In this document: piece by piece, positions 18,965-27,601 of the stretch
Layout of the letters: each line of letters starts with the position of its first letter
Position numbering within the stretch: position 1 is the first letter of the stretch
DNA from: Jannaschia rubra
GTDB taxonomy: Bacteria > Pseudomonadota > Alphaproteobacteria > Rhodobacterales > Rhodobacteraceae
DNA: 64,000 bases
Direction: 5' to 3'
Assembly (NCBI RefSeq): GCF_001403735.1
Contig: NZ_CXPG01000020.1
Location: 620,001 to 684,000 of the forward strand
Notes under the pieces: model-generated
What the model saw: only the letters and a program-made list of their open reading frames with translations
The model's database searches: none
What the model was told of the DNA's origin: nothing
Position numbers and translations under genes: made by a program

Positions 18965-20323
18965 TTATCGAAGAAGGGGGCCCCAGGCGGGGTCGGAGGC
19001 TGCGGCCGGCGTTGCGGCGCGTTGAAGGTTCCGGCCTGTGATGTCGACCGTATAGAGCGCCGGTGCGCCCTGTGCACCCGAAGTCTCGCGCGTGAACATG
19101 ACCACGCGCCCGTTCGGCGCCCAGGTCGGGCCTTCGTCGAGGAAGGCGCCGGTCAGCAGACGCTCCTCCGACCCGTCGGTGCGCATGACGCCAATGTGGA
19201 AGCGTCCGGCGTTCTGCTTGGTGAAGGCGATGTAGTCGTCCTCGGGCGACCAGACCGGCGTGCCGTAGCGGCCTTCACCGAAGCTGATCCGGCTGCCCTC
19301 TCCGCCGGATGCCGGCATGACATAGAGCTGGGGCGCACCGGAACGGTCGGATTCGAACACCAGCCGGCTGCCGTCGGGGCTGTAGCTTGGGGCCGTCTCG
19401 ATGGAGGGGGCCGTCGTCAGCCGCGTCTGCGCGCCGGTGTTGAGGTCGAGTTGGTAGAGATCGGTGTTGCCCGCCACCTCGGCCGAATAGACGACCTTGC
19501 TGCTGTCGGGGCTGAAGCGGGGGGCGAAGCTCATGTTCTGGTCGACGCCGCCCACGGTCTGCTTCTCCAGCGTGGCCACGTTGATGACCGTCACCTTCGG
19601 AAAGCCCGATTCGTATCCGGTATAGATGATCCGGCTGCCGTCCGGGCTGAAGCGGGGGGCGAGCACGATGCTGTCGGAGGAAGTCAGGTAGGTCACGTTC
19701 GCGCCGTCGTAGTCCATGACCGCCAGGCGCTTCTGCCGCGCATCCTTGGGACCCTGTTCGGACACGAAGACGACGCGGCTGTCGAAATAGGGGCCTTCGC
19801 CGGTGATGCGCGAATAGGCGGCGTCGGCCACCTTGTGCGCCATGCGCCGCCAGCCGTCGGCGGTGCCCACGAACTGCAACCCCTCGCCCAGCGGCGCTTC
19901 CGAGAAGACGTCGTAGAGGCGGAACTGCACCACGATGCGCCCGTCCGGTTCGGCGAGAACGGAGCCGGTGATGAGCGCCTGCGCGTTGATCGCCTTCCAG
20001 TCCGAGAACTGGATCGGGGCGTCGAAGCTTCCGATGCGGGCGATGTGGGCGTCCTGCGGGATTTCGCGGAACAAGCCCGTGTTGGTCAGGTCGGCCGAGA
20101 TCACGCGGGTGATGTCCTGCGCCAGATCGTTGGCGGCATCGTTGCGCGCGACGAAGGTCGGCACCGCGAAGGGCAGGGGTTCGATCACCCCGTCCGTGAT
20201 CTCGATCTTCAGCGGGCCGGGGGATTGCGCTGCCAGCGGAGTGGCGAGCATCAGCGCGGCGAAGAATGCCGTCACCCACGGGGCCTTGATCAGTTTCTTC
20301 ACCCTGGACCTCTTGGTTTCCAT
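18965..20323 (-). CDS. tolB: Tol-Pal system protein TolB
   Basis: 452 residues from [16 protein letters not shown]; the basic N-terminus plus hydrophobic stretch ([16 protein letters not shown]) forms the signal peptide. The N-terminal domain about 30-165 is followed by a six-bladed propeller with repeats of the type [32 protein letters not shown] and [16 protein letters not shown]. TolB is periplasmic and shuttles between Pal and the TolA C-terminus. The frame is open upstream for 54 codons into the tolA end, but ATG at 20323 gives the proper signal peptide. Confidence 0.96.
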   Translation of the reverse strand: METKRSRVKKLIKAPWVTAFFAALMLATPLAAQSPGPLKIEITDGVIEPLPFAVPTFVARNDAANDLAQDITRVISADLTNTGLFREIPQDAHIARIGSFDAPIQFSDWKAINAQALITGSVLAEPDGRIVVQFRLYDVFSEAPLGEGLQFVGTADGWRRMAHKVADAAYSRITGEGPYFDSRVVFVSEQGPKDARQKRLAVMDYDGANVTYLTSSDSIVLAPRFSPDGSRIIYTGYESGFPKVTVINVATLEKQTVGGVDQNMSFAPRFSPDSSKVVYSAEVAGNTDLYQLDLNTGAQTRLTTAPSIETAPSYSPDGSRLVFESDRSGAPQLYVMPASGGEGSRISFGEGRYGTPVWSPEDDYIAFTKQNAGRFHIGVMRTDGSEERLLTGAFLDEGPTWAPNGRVVMFTRETSGAQGAPALYTVDITGRNLQRAATPAAASDPAWGPLLR

Positions 20324-20433
20324 TTCGGTGTCATGCTCCGTATCGCCAAAGTGACGCGGTTTCTCAATGGGGTGGGCACGGCCGGTCCACGCGGGGCGGG
20401 CCTCCGCACGATCGCGACGGTTGCGGCAGGCCA

Positions 20434-21666
20434 TCAGCGACCCCGCATCTGTTCGGGGTTGAAGGTCATCTCGATCTCCTGCCACTGCTCGTACTTGTCA
20501 TCGGGGAGGTCATAACCGTCGCGTCCCGTCGTTGCGCAACGGATGATCGCCCGGCGCCCGGCCTCATAGGCCTGGTTTGCGGCCGCCTGCGATCCACCCT
20601 CGAACCCAATCAAACGGATCGTGTCGGTGCGGGGTTTCCCGTCGCGGTTCATCTCCATGAAGATCGTGACCTGCGTCCGCATCGCTTCGGTCGAAAGGCT
20701 TCCGAGGTTCCAGCAGGCGCTGACCGCAACGCGCAACCCGTCCCGCTCACCCTGCGTCAGGGGCGGGCCGGCGGGGGCGGACGTCGGGGCATCGGGGGTG
20801 CCCGTTCCGCCGCCCAGGGCCTCGGCCAAGGCGGAGGCGGTATCGATCTCGCGCGGGGTGTCGTTTGCGGGCGGCGTCGCGGCGGGCGGCGTCGCAGGCT
20901 CAGCCGAGGTTTCCTGCGCGGTCTCGGTCGCGGCGGGGGCCGAGGGCGTCTCGGCCGGGGTCTCGGTCTGCGCCACCGCCGGTGCGGCGCGGGCCGGACG
21001 GCGCGCCGGGCGACGTGAGCGTTCGGGGGCAGCGGCGGGCGTCTCGGCCTCGGTCACGATGATGGGCGCGGCCTCCTCCGGCGCGGCGGGCGTCTCGACC
21101 GGCTCGACGGGTTCCTCGGGCGTGACCTCCTCCGATGGGGCGGGGGCCGGTTCGACCACGGGGGCCGTTTCGGTCATCGGCGGCGGCGCGGGCGCGGGTG
21201 TCGGAGCCACGCGCGGGGCGGGGCGCGGGGCCGGGCGCACGGATGGCGGCGCGTCGGGTGCCTCCGCCGGTGCGGCGGGCTCGTCCGGCGTCTCGGGGGC
21301 CACGTCGGTCACGGGCGGCGGGACAAGCTGCGCCACGTCCGGGGTGGCGTCGGGCGGGGTGGGTGCGGGCGTCACCGGCTGCGGCGCCGGGCGGGGCGGG
21401 GGCGCCTCCTCCGGTGCGGGCTCGGGCACGGATGGCGCGGCTTCGGGCGTCACGGGAGCGACGGGCGCGGCAGGGGCCGGGGCAGCGGAAGGAGCGGGCG
21501 CGGCCGACGACAGCGCATCGAACTCGGCGGAGGACACCACAGAGACGGCGGCGACGGTCAGCTTGTCGTCGTCGTCCACGGGATTGAACAGGCCGGCGAC
21601 CAGCGCCCAGACGATCAGACCAGCATGTGCCGTCCCCGACAGGGCCAGCGCCGTCCGCTGTTCCAT
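20434..21666 (-). CDS. tolA: TolA-like energy-transducing protein
   Basis: 410 residues from [20 protein letters not shown]; an upstream ATG 12 codons earlier overlaps tolR. One membrane helix at about 8-28 leads into a very long Pro/Ala/Glu/Thr-rich spacer (about 45-310), where classic TolA has an Ala/Lys/Glu helix. The C-terminal domain ([20 protein letters not shown] to CATTGRDG) matches the TolA/TonB-like C-terminus. It spans the periplasm and passes proton-motive energy from TolQR to TolB/Pal. The spacer composition explains the long antisense frame here. Confidence 0.9.
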   Translation of the reverse strand: MEQRTALALSGTAHAGLIVWALVAGLFNPVDDDDKLTVAAVSVVSSAEFDALSSAAPAPSAAPAPAAPVAPVTPEAAPSVPEPAPEEAPPPRPAPQPVTPAPTPPDATPDVAQLVPPPVTDVAPETPDEPAAPAEAPDAPPSVRPAPRPAPRVAPTPAPAPPPMTETAPVVEPAPAPSEEVTPEEPVEPVETPAAPEEAAPIIVTEAETPAAAPERSRRPARRPARAAPAVAQTETPAETPSAPAATETAQETSAEPATPPAATPPANDTPREIDTASALAEALGGGTGTPDAPTSAPAGPPLTQGERDGLRVAVSACWNLGSLSTEAMRTQVTIFMEMNRDGKPRTDTIRLIGFEGGSQAAANQAYEAGRRAIIRCATTGRDGYDLPDDKYEQWQEIEMTFNPEQMRGR

Positions 21667-21667
21667 C

Positions 21668-22165
21668 CTATTGGCCCGCCTCGTCGCCGGCGGGTGCATC
21701 ATCCAGGGTGGGGCCGCCGGCCTCGGTCACGAGGCCGATGTTGCGGAAGCCGCCCGCATTGAGCGCCCCCATCACGACCATGACTTCGGAATAGGGCACG
21801 GCCCCGTCGGCGCGCAAAAAGACCTTGTCGCCCTCGCGCTCCGCCGCGACAGCCCGAAGGCGGGTCAGGAACTCCTCGCGCGGGACCTCGGTCGAGCCGA
21901 TGAGGATGCGGCCGTCGGCCGCGACGGTGACGGCCAGCGGTTCCTCCTGCTCCTGTGGAAGGGGAGCGGCGGCCGTTTCCGGCAGTTCGATCGGGACGCC
22001 CGCCGTCAGCAGCGGCGCCGCCACCATGAAGATGATGAGCAGGACCAGCATCACGTCCACGAAGGGCGTGACGTTGATTTCGGACATCGGCGCGCCGCCG
22101 CTGCCCACGCGCCTGCGACGGCGGGTATTGGCGCCGCCGCCAGGCTGGATCGTTCCGCCACCCAT
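21668..22165 (-). CDS. tolR: biopolymer transport protein TolR/ExbD family
   Basis: 165 residues. A basic N-terminus (NTRRRRR) and MSEINVTPFVDVMLVLLIIF contain the proton-path Asp in the single membrane helix (about 35-52). The periplasmic domain ends with a Pro/Asp-rich tail. With TolQ it forms the proton channel of the Tol system. GGAGGG lies seven bases before the ATG, and tolA starts 2 bp after its stop. Confidence 0.96.
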   Translation of the reverse strand: MGGGTIQPGGGANTRRRRRVGSGGAPMSEINVTPFVDVMLVLLIIFMVAAPLLTAGVPIELPETAAAPLPQEQEEPLAVTVAADGRILIGSTEVPREEFLTRLRAVAAEREGDKVFLRADGAVPYSEVMVVMGALNAGGFRNIGLVTEAGGPTLDDAPAGDEAGQ

Positions 22166-22180
22166 GTCAGACCCTCCCCA

Positions 22181-22879
22181 TCATGCCGCGTCGAGCTGGC
22201 GCGACAGGATCGTCGCGAACTCGTCCGCGAAAGCTTCGTAGTTGCCGGTGATGCGGTCCGCGTCGCGGTTGAGCTTGTTGTAGAAGACCACGGCCGGAAT
22301 CGCCGCCAGAAGACCGAGACCCGTGGCCAGCAGCGCCTCGGCGATGCCCGGGGCCACGACGGCCAGGTTGGTGTTCTGGCTGATGGCGATCTGCTCGAAG
22401 GCGTGCTTGATGCCCCAGACGGTGCCGAACAGGCCTACGAAGGGGCCGGTCGACCCGACGGTGGCGAGGAACACCAGCCCGGAGGTCAGTCGGTCGCGTT
22501 CCTTGGCGATGGCCACGTCCATGGTGCGGTCGATGCGCGACTGGGTTCCCGCGATCAGACCCCCGTCGTCGCGGTGGCTGCGCGTCCATTCCTGCATGGC
22601 GGCGGCGAAGATCCGTTCCGACGCCGACCGGGGGCGGTCGCCGATCTGGTCGTAGAGCTCGTCCAGAGGCTCCCCCGACCAGAAGGCGCGGTCGAAGGCG
22701 GCGGCACGGCTGCGCGCGCGCCGGAACTGCGTGATCTTCTGCAGGAAGATCGCCCAGACCCAGATCGATGCCGCGAAGAGCATGATCATCACGATCTGGA
22801 CGATGAACGTCGCACGCAGGAAAAGCGCCCAAAGCGAGAAATCGATCTCGCTGGCGGCTGCCAGTACTTCGGTTTCCAT
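22181..22879 (-). CDS. tolQ: Tol-Pal system proton channel protein TolQ
   Basis: 232 residues from METEVLAAASEIDFSLW. Three membrane helices lie at about 15-40, 130-150 and 165-190. The MotA/TolQ/ExbB signature is seen in VGSTGPFVGLFGTVWGIKHA and GIAEALLATGLGLLAAIPAV. It forms the inner-membrane motor with TolR. Here the gene upstream is not ybgC but a VasI/TagO-like secreted protein, 91 bp away. Confidence 0.97.
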   Translation of the reverse strand: METEVLAAASEIDFSLWALFLRATFIVQIVMIMLFAASIWVWAIFLQKITQFRRARSRAAAFDRAFWSGEPLDELYDQIGDRPRSASERIFAAAMQEWTRSHRDDGGLIAGTQSRIDRTMDVAIAKERDRLTSGLVFLATVGSTGPFVGLFGTVWGIKHAFEQIAISQNTNLAVVAPGIAEALLATGLGLLAAIPAVVFYNKLNRDADRITGNYEAFADEFATILSRQLDAA

Positions 22880-22970
22880 CTGGACTGCCCGTCCTTGGTT
22901 GTCGGACCGTTTGTCGGCCCCTTTCAATTCGCGGCACGCTAGCAGATGCCGAAAGCCTTGGCGAGATGCA

Positions 22971-23849
22971 TCATCGCATTGGCGATTTGCTGCGTGGATA
23001 GCCCAGGTGACGTCTCTCGCGGGAAAGATGCGGCGCCGGCGGCCGCTCCGACAGCGAGATCTGTCGGGCGAGCGTCGCCAATTCCGGCGGGCGATCCGGC
23101 CCTTGCGCGGCGCCGTCCGGACGGGGTTGCGCGACGGCAGGCATCGTCGCGGAGCCTTCTGCGTCGTTCCGCGCCGGGGCCCATGGCGGGACCTCGGACC
23201 AATGGCAGGCACGGCGCAGCGTCGGCAGATGGGCGGCGAGGCCCATCAGCGGAAAACGCATCTCGGCCTCGGCGCCGGTCAGGTCGGAGAAGCGCAGGTG
23301 GAGCGTCTCGGCCCGGGCCAGATCCTCGATCAACTCGCGCGCGGGGCGGTAGTCCCAGTGGCCGAATGCCTCGCCCGCGCCGTCGACCTCGAATGCGACG
23401 GAGGTGACGTCGGCACCGTCAAGCCGGAGATCGACGGGCCATGTGCCGGAGCCCGTCGATGGCGTCGCGCAGTCGTGGGCGACATAGGCGGAGGTCCGGT
23501 CGCCCAGACAGCGCAGCATCAGCATGGCCCGCCGCCGGGGGCCGCAACGCAACGGCCGGTCGCTGGCCACCGAGAGGTAGACGTCGGTGAAGCCCGAAAC
23601 GGCATCGTCCTCCGTCCGCAGCGTCCAGCGGGGCAACGGTTCGTCCGGTGGCTTCGCCGGTGCGGTCGGCGGTGCGACGGTTGCCGTCTGTTGCATCACA
23701 TCGCGCAGCTGGATCGGCCATGGCGGCAGCGGCGCCTCCGCCACGGCGACAGGGGAGGGTGGGACCGGCGCGGAAGGCAGCGAATGACCGATGGCCACAC
23801 CCGAGAGGGCGGCGATCGCATAGGCGACGGATCGCAGGAACGGGCGCAT
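22971..23849 (-). CDS. secreted protein with a VasI/TagO-like domain
   Basis: 292 residues. A signal peptide or anchor (about 6-25) and a Pro/Ala-rich linker lead to a domain at about 70-215: WTLRTEDDAVSGFTDVYLSV, then RAMLMLRCLGDRTSAYVAHD, then RFPLMGLAAHLPTLRRAC. This order (W, D..S.....V.L, a strand with a conserved Cys, 'F.L.GL......L...C') recalls the VasI/TagO family, first named beside type VI secretion genes but also found without them. No type VI gene is in the window. The C-terminal 75 residues are Pro/Arg-rich. It lies between ybgC and tolQ in the same direction. Confidence 0.65.
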   Translation of the reverse strand: MRPFLRSVAYAIAALSGVAIGHSLPSAPVPPSPVAVAEAPLPPWPIQLRDVMQQTATVAPPTAPAKPPDEPLPRWTLRTEDDAVSGFTDVYLSVASDRPLRCGPRRRAMLMLRCLGDRTSAYVAHDCATPSTGSGTWPVDLRLDGADVTSVAFEVDGAGEAFGHWDYRPARELIEDLARAETLHLRFSDLTGAEAEMRFPLMGLAAHLPTLRRACHWSEVPPWAPARNDAEGSATMPAVAQPRPDGAAQGPDRPPELATLARQISLSERPPAPHLSRERRHLGYPRSKSPMR

Positions 23850-23894
23850 GACGGATCCCCTCGCTGAGTTGCGGGGGACCCTGTCACAGGGGAT

Positions 23895-23909
23895 TTAACG
23901 AAGGGTTAC
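23895..23909. promoter_or_regulatory. possible CtrA-type site (TTAA-N7-TTAC)
   Basis: TTAA at 23895-23898 and TTAC at 23906-23909 are separated by seven bases. This differs from the CtrA consensus TTAA-N7-TTAA by one base. It lies 46 bp before the start of the VasI/TagO-like gene, at the head of the tol run, and could place it under cell-cycle control. A single near match is weak evidence. Confidence 0.25.
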
Positions 23910-23929
23910 AGCCCCGTGCATCGCCTGCC

Positions 23930-24316
23930 TTATCCGCCCAACCCGCGCACCGCATCGGGCAGGGGGCGGGGCCGGCCGCCGAGGTCCATGCAGACGATGG
24001 TGACGCGGGCGCGGAACAGCGCGGTTCCGTCGCGCAGGATCGTCTGGTCGAGTGTCAGGCGCGCAGGGGTCGTGCGGGCCACGGCGGTTTCGACCGTCAG
24101 GGCGTCGTCGTAACGGGCGGGGCGCATGTAGTCCGCCTCGACCCGCGTGACCGCGAAGACGAGGCCCGCGTCGCGCATGGCGGTCTGGTCGATGCCCGCC
24201 TCACGCACCATTTCGGAGCGGGCGCGTTCGATGAAGCGCAGGTAGTTGGCGTAATAGACGATCCCGGCGAGATCGACGTCCTCGTAGTAGACGCGCAGGG
24301 GCCAGCGGTGCGTCAC
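23930..24316 (-). CDS. ybgC: tol-pal system-associated acyl-CoA thioesterase YbgC
   Basis: 128 residues from a GTG start at 24316 that overlaps the stop of the upstream gene (GTGA). The hot-dog thioesterase signature is VYYEDVDLAGIVYYANYLRF followed by ERARSEMVREAGID, with the catalytic Asp in YEDVDLAG. YbgC hydrolyses short-chain or acyl carrier-bound thioesters and is nearly always linked to tol-pal genes. Here it is separated from tolQ by one gene. Confidence 0.95.
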   Translation of the reverse strand: MTHRWPLRVYYEDVDLAGIVYYANYLRFIERARSEMVREAGIDQTAMRDAGLVFAVTRVEADYMRPARYDDALTVETAVARTTPARLTLDQTILRDGTALFRARVTIVCMDLGGRPRPLPDAVRGLGG

Positions 24317-24957
24317 TGCGCCCGACCCAGCCGGGCCGAGAGGCGCAGCGCATGGCTCGGGTCCTGCGCCATCACCGGCAGGACGGGGTCGTAGGCCGCG
24401 CGCATCAGGTCGGCGATGTCGGGCCGCAGCACCGCCGCGTCGCCCAGAAGCGCCAGCGGCGAGCGGTCGGTGAAGGCCCTGTCGGACCAGAGGAGCATGG
24501 CCTGCACCATCTGGTTGAGCGCCAGAGTCTCGGCAGGCACCTGCGCCAGCGCCTCGTCGATGCGGATGAAGCTGAAGCAGGCCTTGATGCCGCCGGCGTC
24601 GTCGAAGCGGAACACGCGGTACTGGTTCGCATCCGCCGTCTTGAGCCGCGCGACAAGCGGCCCGAGGTCGGGTACCAGACGGTCGAGGTTGGGCGTGGCC
24701 GTCAATTCGTCCCACTCGCGCAGGAAGAAGACCATCAGGTTCGCGCCCAGTTCCGGGTCGGTCTCGGCCATGCGGTGATCGGTCAGGACACAAAGCGCCT
24801 CGATCGCGCCCTTCAGCACGGCGACCGTCTCGTCGGTCACGCCGAAGACGACGGGCACGATGGGGCGGCCCCAGCGGGCGAACAGGAACGTCCCGTCGGC
24901 GCGGGTGAACAGCGCCTCCACAACGTCGGCAGTAAGGGGGGCAGGTTCGGTCGTCAT
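24313..24957 (-). CDS. conserved protein of unknown function upstream of ybgC
   Basis: 214 residues from the ATG giving MTTEPAPLTADVVEALFTRA; a GTG six codons earlier (24975) is also possible. No signal peptide or membrane helix. It contains FLFARWGRPIVPVVFGVTDE, VFFLREWDELTATPNLDRLV, and FRFDDAGGIKACFSFIRIDE, a pattern conserved-looking but not tied to a function I know. Translationally coupled to ybgC by a 4-bp overlap, which suggests a role close to YbgC or the envelope. Confidence 0.75.
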   Translation of the reverse strand: MTTEPAPLTADVVEALFTRADGTFLFARWGRPIVPVVFGVTDETVAVLKGAIEALCVLTDHRMAETDPELGANLMVFFLREWDELTATPNLDRLVPDLGPLVARLKTADANQYRVFRFDDAGGIKACFSFIRIDEALAQVPAETLALNQMVQAMLLWSDRAFTDRSPLALLGDAAVLRPDIADLMRAAYDPVLPVMAQDPSHALRLSARLGRAQ

Positions 24958-25057
24958 GGGGTCGGTGATTGCCACGACCGCCCGCCGCCGTCCAGCAGGG
25001 GTGCTGGACGCGCGGGCGCGGCGGGTCTAGGCCCGGGGAAACGCCCGGAGGCCGCCC

Positions 25058-25942
25058 ATGTCCGACATCACTCCCGCAAGCTGGACCGCCCTGACCACCC
25101 TTTCCGACCGCGCGCAGGCCGAGGGCCTGGGCCAGGCACTGGAGGAGACGCTGGAGCCCGACGGCGTGGGCGTCTTCGAGATGGAGGACGGATCGGGCCT
25201 GTGGGAAGTCGGCGCCTATTTCGCCGAGGCGCCCGACGAGACGGGTCTCGCCCTGCTCGCGGCGGCCTATGGCGCGCGGCCCTTCGCCGTCTCCGAGATC
25301 CCCCCGACCGACTGGGTGGCCCACGTCAGGCGGGAGCTGAGCCCGGTCGAGGCAGGCCGCTTCTTCGTCTACGGCAGCCATGACGCGGACCGCGTGCCCG
25401 AGGGTCGCGTCGCGCTTCTGATCGAGGCGGCGATGGCCTTCGGCACCGGACACCACGGCACGACCAAGGGCTGCCTTCTGGCCTTCGACGGGCTGTTGGA
25501 GGGCGGCATGGCACCCGGTCGCGTGGCCGACATCGGCGCGGGAACGGCGGTGCTGGCCATGGCGGCGGCGAAGGTCTGGCCCGACGCCACGGTCATCGCG
25601 TCCGACATCGACGAGGTCGCGGTCGAAGTGGCGCGCGCGAACGCGCAGGTGAACGACCTGAAGGATCGCGTCGAATGTCTGGAAGCGGCGGGGTTCGACC
25701 ATCCCCGATTGGCGGCCGAAGCACCCTTCGACCTGATCTTCGCGAACATCCTCAAAGGCCCGCTGGTCGAAATGGCGCCGGACCTTGCCGCCCATGCCGC
25801 GCCTGCCGGCCATGCGATCCTGTCGGGTATCCTGAACCCGCAAGCCGACGACGTCGCCGCCGCCTATGACGCAGCCGGGTTCGACCTGACGGAGCGGCAG
25901 GTGCTGGGCGACTGGACGACGCTGACCCTGACGCGGCGATAA
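25058..25942 (+). CDS. prmA: ribosomal protein L11 methyltransferase
   Basis: 294 residues. An N-terminal substrate-binding domain is followed by the SAM-binding fold: EAAMAFGTGHHGTTKGCL, VADIGAGTAVLAMAAAKVWP, and FDLIFANILKGPLVEMAPDL. The glycine loop reads GAGTA where many PrmA have GCGTG. PrmA trimethylates L11 at several amino groups. CGGAGGCCGCCC precedes the ATG. Divergent from the ybgC group. Confidence 0.95.
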   Translation: MSDITPASWTALTTLSDRAQAEGLGQALEETLEPDGVGVFEMEDGSGLWEVGAYFAEAPDETGLALLAAAYGARPFAVSEIPPTDWVAHVRRELSPVEAGRFFVYGSHDADRVPEGRVALLIEAAMAFGTGHHGTTKGCLLAFDGLLEGGMAPGRVADIGAGTAVLAMAAAKVWPDATVIASDIDEVAVEVARANAQVNDLKDRVECLEAAGFDHPRLAAEAPFDLIFANILKGPLVEMAPDLAAHAAPAGHAILSGILNPQADDVAAAYDAAGFDLTERQVLGDWTTLTLTRR

Positions 25943-25950
25943 GGGAACGC

Positions 25951-25976
25951 AAAAGGCCGCCCCGGACGGAGCGGCC
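25951..25976 (-). terminator. terminator between prmA and the DUF1127 gene
   Basis: GGCCGC (25955-25960) pairs with GCGGCC (25971-25976). On the minus strand the stem is followed by TTTT (25951-25954), so it best serves the DUF1127 gene. It could also slow read-through from prmA on the other strand. Confidence 0.65.
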
Positions 25977-26000
25977 CAGACTGTCGTGGCGACGGTGCCG

Positions 26001-26195
26001 TCAGCGGTGGTTGGTCCATGTCGCGATCTCGGCGCGTTCGATGCCGATATCGTTGAGTTCCCGGTCGGTCAGACCGCTCAACATCCGCACGGTAATTCGG
26101 CGATCGTTCCAGGCCATCAGGTTGCCCAGAAGGGTCCCGATGAGGCCGTTTGCGGGCCCGGGACGGGCGGGGGTGAACGTGTCGAAGGTGGCCAT
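26001..26195 (-). CDS. DUF1127 domain small protein
   Basis: 64 residues from MATFDTFTPARPGPANGLIG. The DUF1127 core is the second half: LMAWNDRRITVRMLSGLTDR followed by ELNDIGIERAEIATW. Small Arg-rich DUF1127 proteins in alphaproteobacteria are known to affect RNA metabolism and phosphate or stress responses and are often stress-induced. The frame extends far upstream but AGGA precedes this ATG. The promoter region is shared with divergent ruvC and holds a 19-bp palindrome. Confidence 0.85.
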   Translation of the reverse strand: MATFDTFTPARPGPANGLIGTLLGNLMAWNDRRITVRMLSGLTDRELNDIGIERAEIATWTNHR

Positions 26196-26314
26196 GGTGC
26201 GATCCTGACTGAATGGCTGCGGGTGTATGCAGCGCTGTCGGCCGCATCGGATGATCGGCAGATAGGCATGCCCTCCGACGCGCGCAAATGGCAAAGCGGC
26301 ATGGCTGTCATGCT

Positions 26315-26333
26315 GTTTCTGCATGGCAGAAAC
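26315..26333. promoter_or_regulatory. perfect 19-bp inverted repeat between the DUF1127 gene and ruvC
   Basis: GTTTCTGC (26315-26322), a 3-bp centre, and GCAGAAAC (26326-26333) form a perfect palindrome. It is 120 bp upstream of the DUF1127 ATG and 139 bp upstream of ruvC. No gene uses this segment, and no T-run follows, so an operator for a dimeric regulator is more likely than a terminator. The rest of 26196-26471 shows no further gene. Confidence 0.45.
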
Positions 26334-26471
26334 CCGACCCTTCGCAATTGGATTACGTAGGCGAAGCAAGGGCACCGGGGTTTCTGCGGCGCGGCAAGGC
26401 TTCGCCACACTGGCCCTGCGGAAGATGACGTGCTAGTTTTGGATCAAAGCAAGAACACCGGGGCAGGGCAG

Positions 26472-26972
26472 ATGCGCATCATTGGGATCGATCCGGGACT
26501 TCGGGCCTGCGGCTGGGGGGTGATCGACGTCGATGGCCCCCGCCTGCGGCATGTCGCGAACGGCACCTGTCGGCCGTCGGGTTCCGACATGGGATCGCGG
26601 CTGATGTCGCTCCACCTTCTTCTGACGGCTGTCCTGGAAGCGCACCGCCCGGACGCGGCGGCGGTGGAGCAGACCTTCGTCAACGCGGGCGGTCAGAGCA
26701 CGCTGAAGCTGGGGCAGGCGCGGGGCATCGCGGTCCTGGTGCCGGCACAGGCGGGCCTGACGGTCGGGGAATATGCACCCAATGCGGTCAAGAAGGCGGT
26801 CGTCGGCGTGGGTCACGCGGCCAAGGCGCAGATCGCCCATATGGTCGCCATGCAACTGCCCGGCTGCGCGCCAGATAGCGCCGATGCCGCGGATGCGCTC
26901 GCGGTGGCGCTCTGCCACGCCGTGCACCTGCAGATGTCGTGCAGGGTGGCCGCCGCGGTGGCGCGCGCATGA
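26472..26972 (+). CDS. ruvC: Holliday junction resolvase RuvC
   Basis: 166 residues from [18 protein letters not shown], with the catalytic Asp in GIDPGL, the Glu in AAVEQTFVN, and the C-terminal [16 protein letters not shown] carrying the last acidic pair. RuvC cuts four-way junctions during recombinational repair. The frame opens 14 codons earlier, but this is the family start. Its stop overlaps the ruvA ATG (ATGA). First gene of ruvCAB. Confidence 0.97.
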   Translation: MRIIGIDPGLRACGWGVIDVDGPRLRHVANGTCRPSGSDMGSRLMSLHLLLTAVLEAHRPDAAAVEQTFVNAGGQSTLKLGQARGIAVLVPAQAGLTVGEYAPNAVKKAVVGVGHAAKAQIAHMVAMQLPGCAPDSADAADALAVALCHAVHLQMSCRVAAAVARA

Positions 26973-27598
26973 TCGGGCGGTTGACCGGGCGGCTCGACTG
27001 GAAGGGGTCGGACCAGGTGCTGCTGGACGTGCAGGGCGTGGGCTACGTCGTCCACTGTTCGGAGCGCACGGTCGCGGCGCTGCCGCCGGTCAAGTCGCCC
27101 TGCGCGCTCTGGACCGAGCTTCTGGTGCGCGAGGATCTGCTGCAGCTGTTCGGTTTCCTGACCGTGCAGGAGCGTGAATGGCACCGGCTGCTCACCTCGG
27201 TGCAGGGGATCGGCGCGCGCGGGTCGCTGGCCATTCTGGGTACGCTCGGTGTCGATGGGGTCGGGCGGGCCATCGCGATGGGCGACGCGAACGCCATCAA
27301 GGCGGCGCCCGGCGTCGGCCCCAAGATCGCGCAGCGCGTGGTACTGGAACTGAAGGGCAAGGCCCCGGCCATGATGGCGATGGAGGGGGGGGACGTTCGT
27401 CCCCCCGCACCCGATGCCCCCGCGGCGCCCCCGTCCGATACCAAGGCCGCTGCCCAGTCCGAGGCCCTGTCGGCCCTGACGAACCTCGGCTACGCCCCCG
27501 TCGACGCCGCCCGCGCCGTGGCCGAGGCGGCTGGCGGGGCAAGCGACACGCAGGGCATCATCCGCTCGGCGTTGAAACTGCTCGCCCCGAAGGAATAG
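26969..27598 (+). CDS. ruvA: Holliday junction branch migration protein RuvA
   Basis: 209 residues from [20 protein letters not shown]. Domain I (OB-fold) is followed by helix-hairpin-helix repeats ([40 protein letters not shown]), a Pro-rich linker at about 140-155, and the C-terminal RuvB-binding domain ([20 protein letters not shown]). The tetramer holds the junction for RuvB. Coupled to ruvC. Confidence 0.97.
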   Translation: MIGRLTGRLDWKGSDQVLLDVQGVGYVVHCSERTVAALPPVKSPCALWTELLVREDLLQLFGFLTVQEREWHRLLTSVQGIGARGSLAILGTLGVDGVGRAIAMGDANAIKAAPGVGPKIAQRVVLELKGKAPAMMAMEGGDVRPPAPDAPAAPPSDTKAAAQSEALSALTNLGYAPVDAARAVAEAAGGASDTQGIIRSALKLLAPKE

Positions 27599-27601
27599 GC
27601 A

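Noticed and set aside
20621-22942. A 773-codon Ser/Gly/Ala-rich frame on the plus strand resembling a repetitive surface protein
   Set aside because: It mirrors the Pro/Ala-rich spacer of tolA and the tolR and tolQ genes on the minus strand. The repeats are an echo of that spacer.
22971-23849. Reading the VasI/TagO-like gene as proof of a type VI secretion system
   Set aside because: No tss core genes are in the window, and the family occurs without them.
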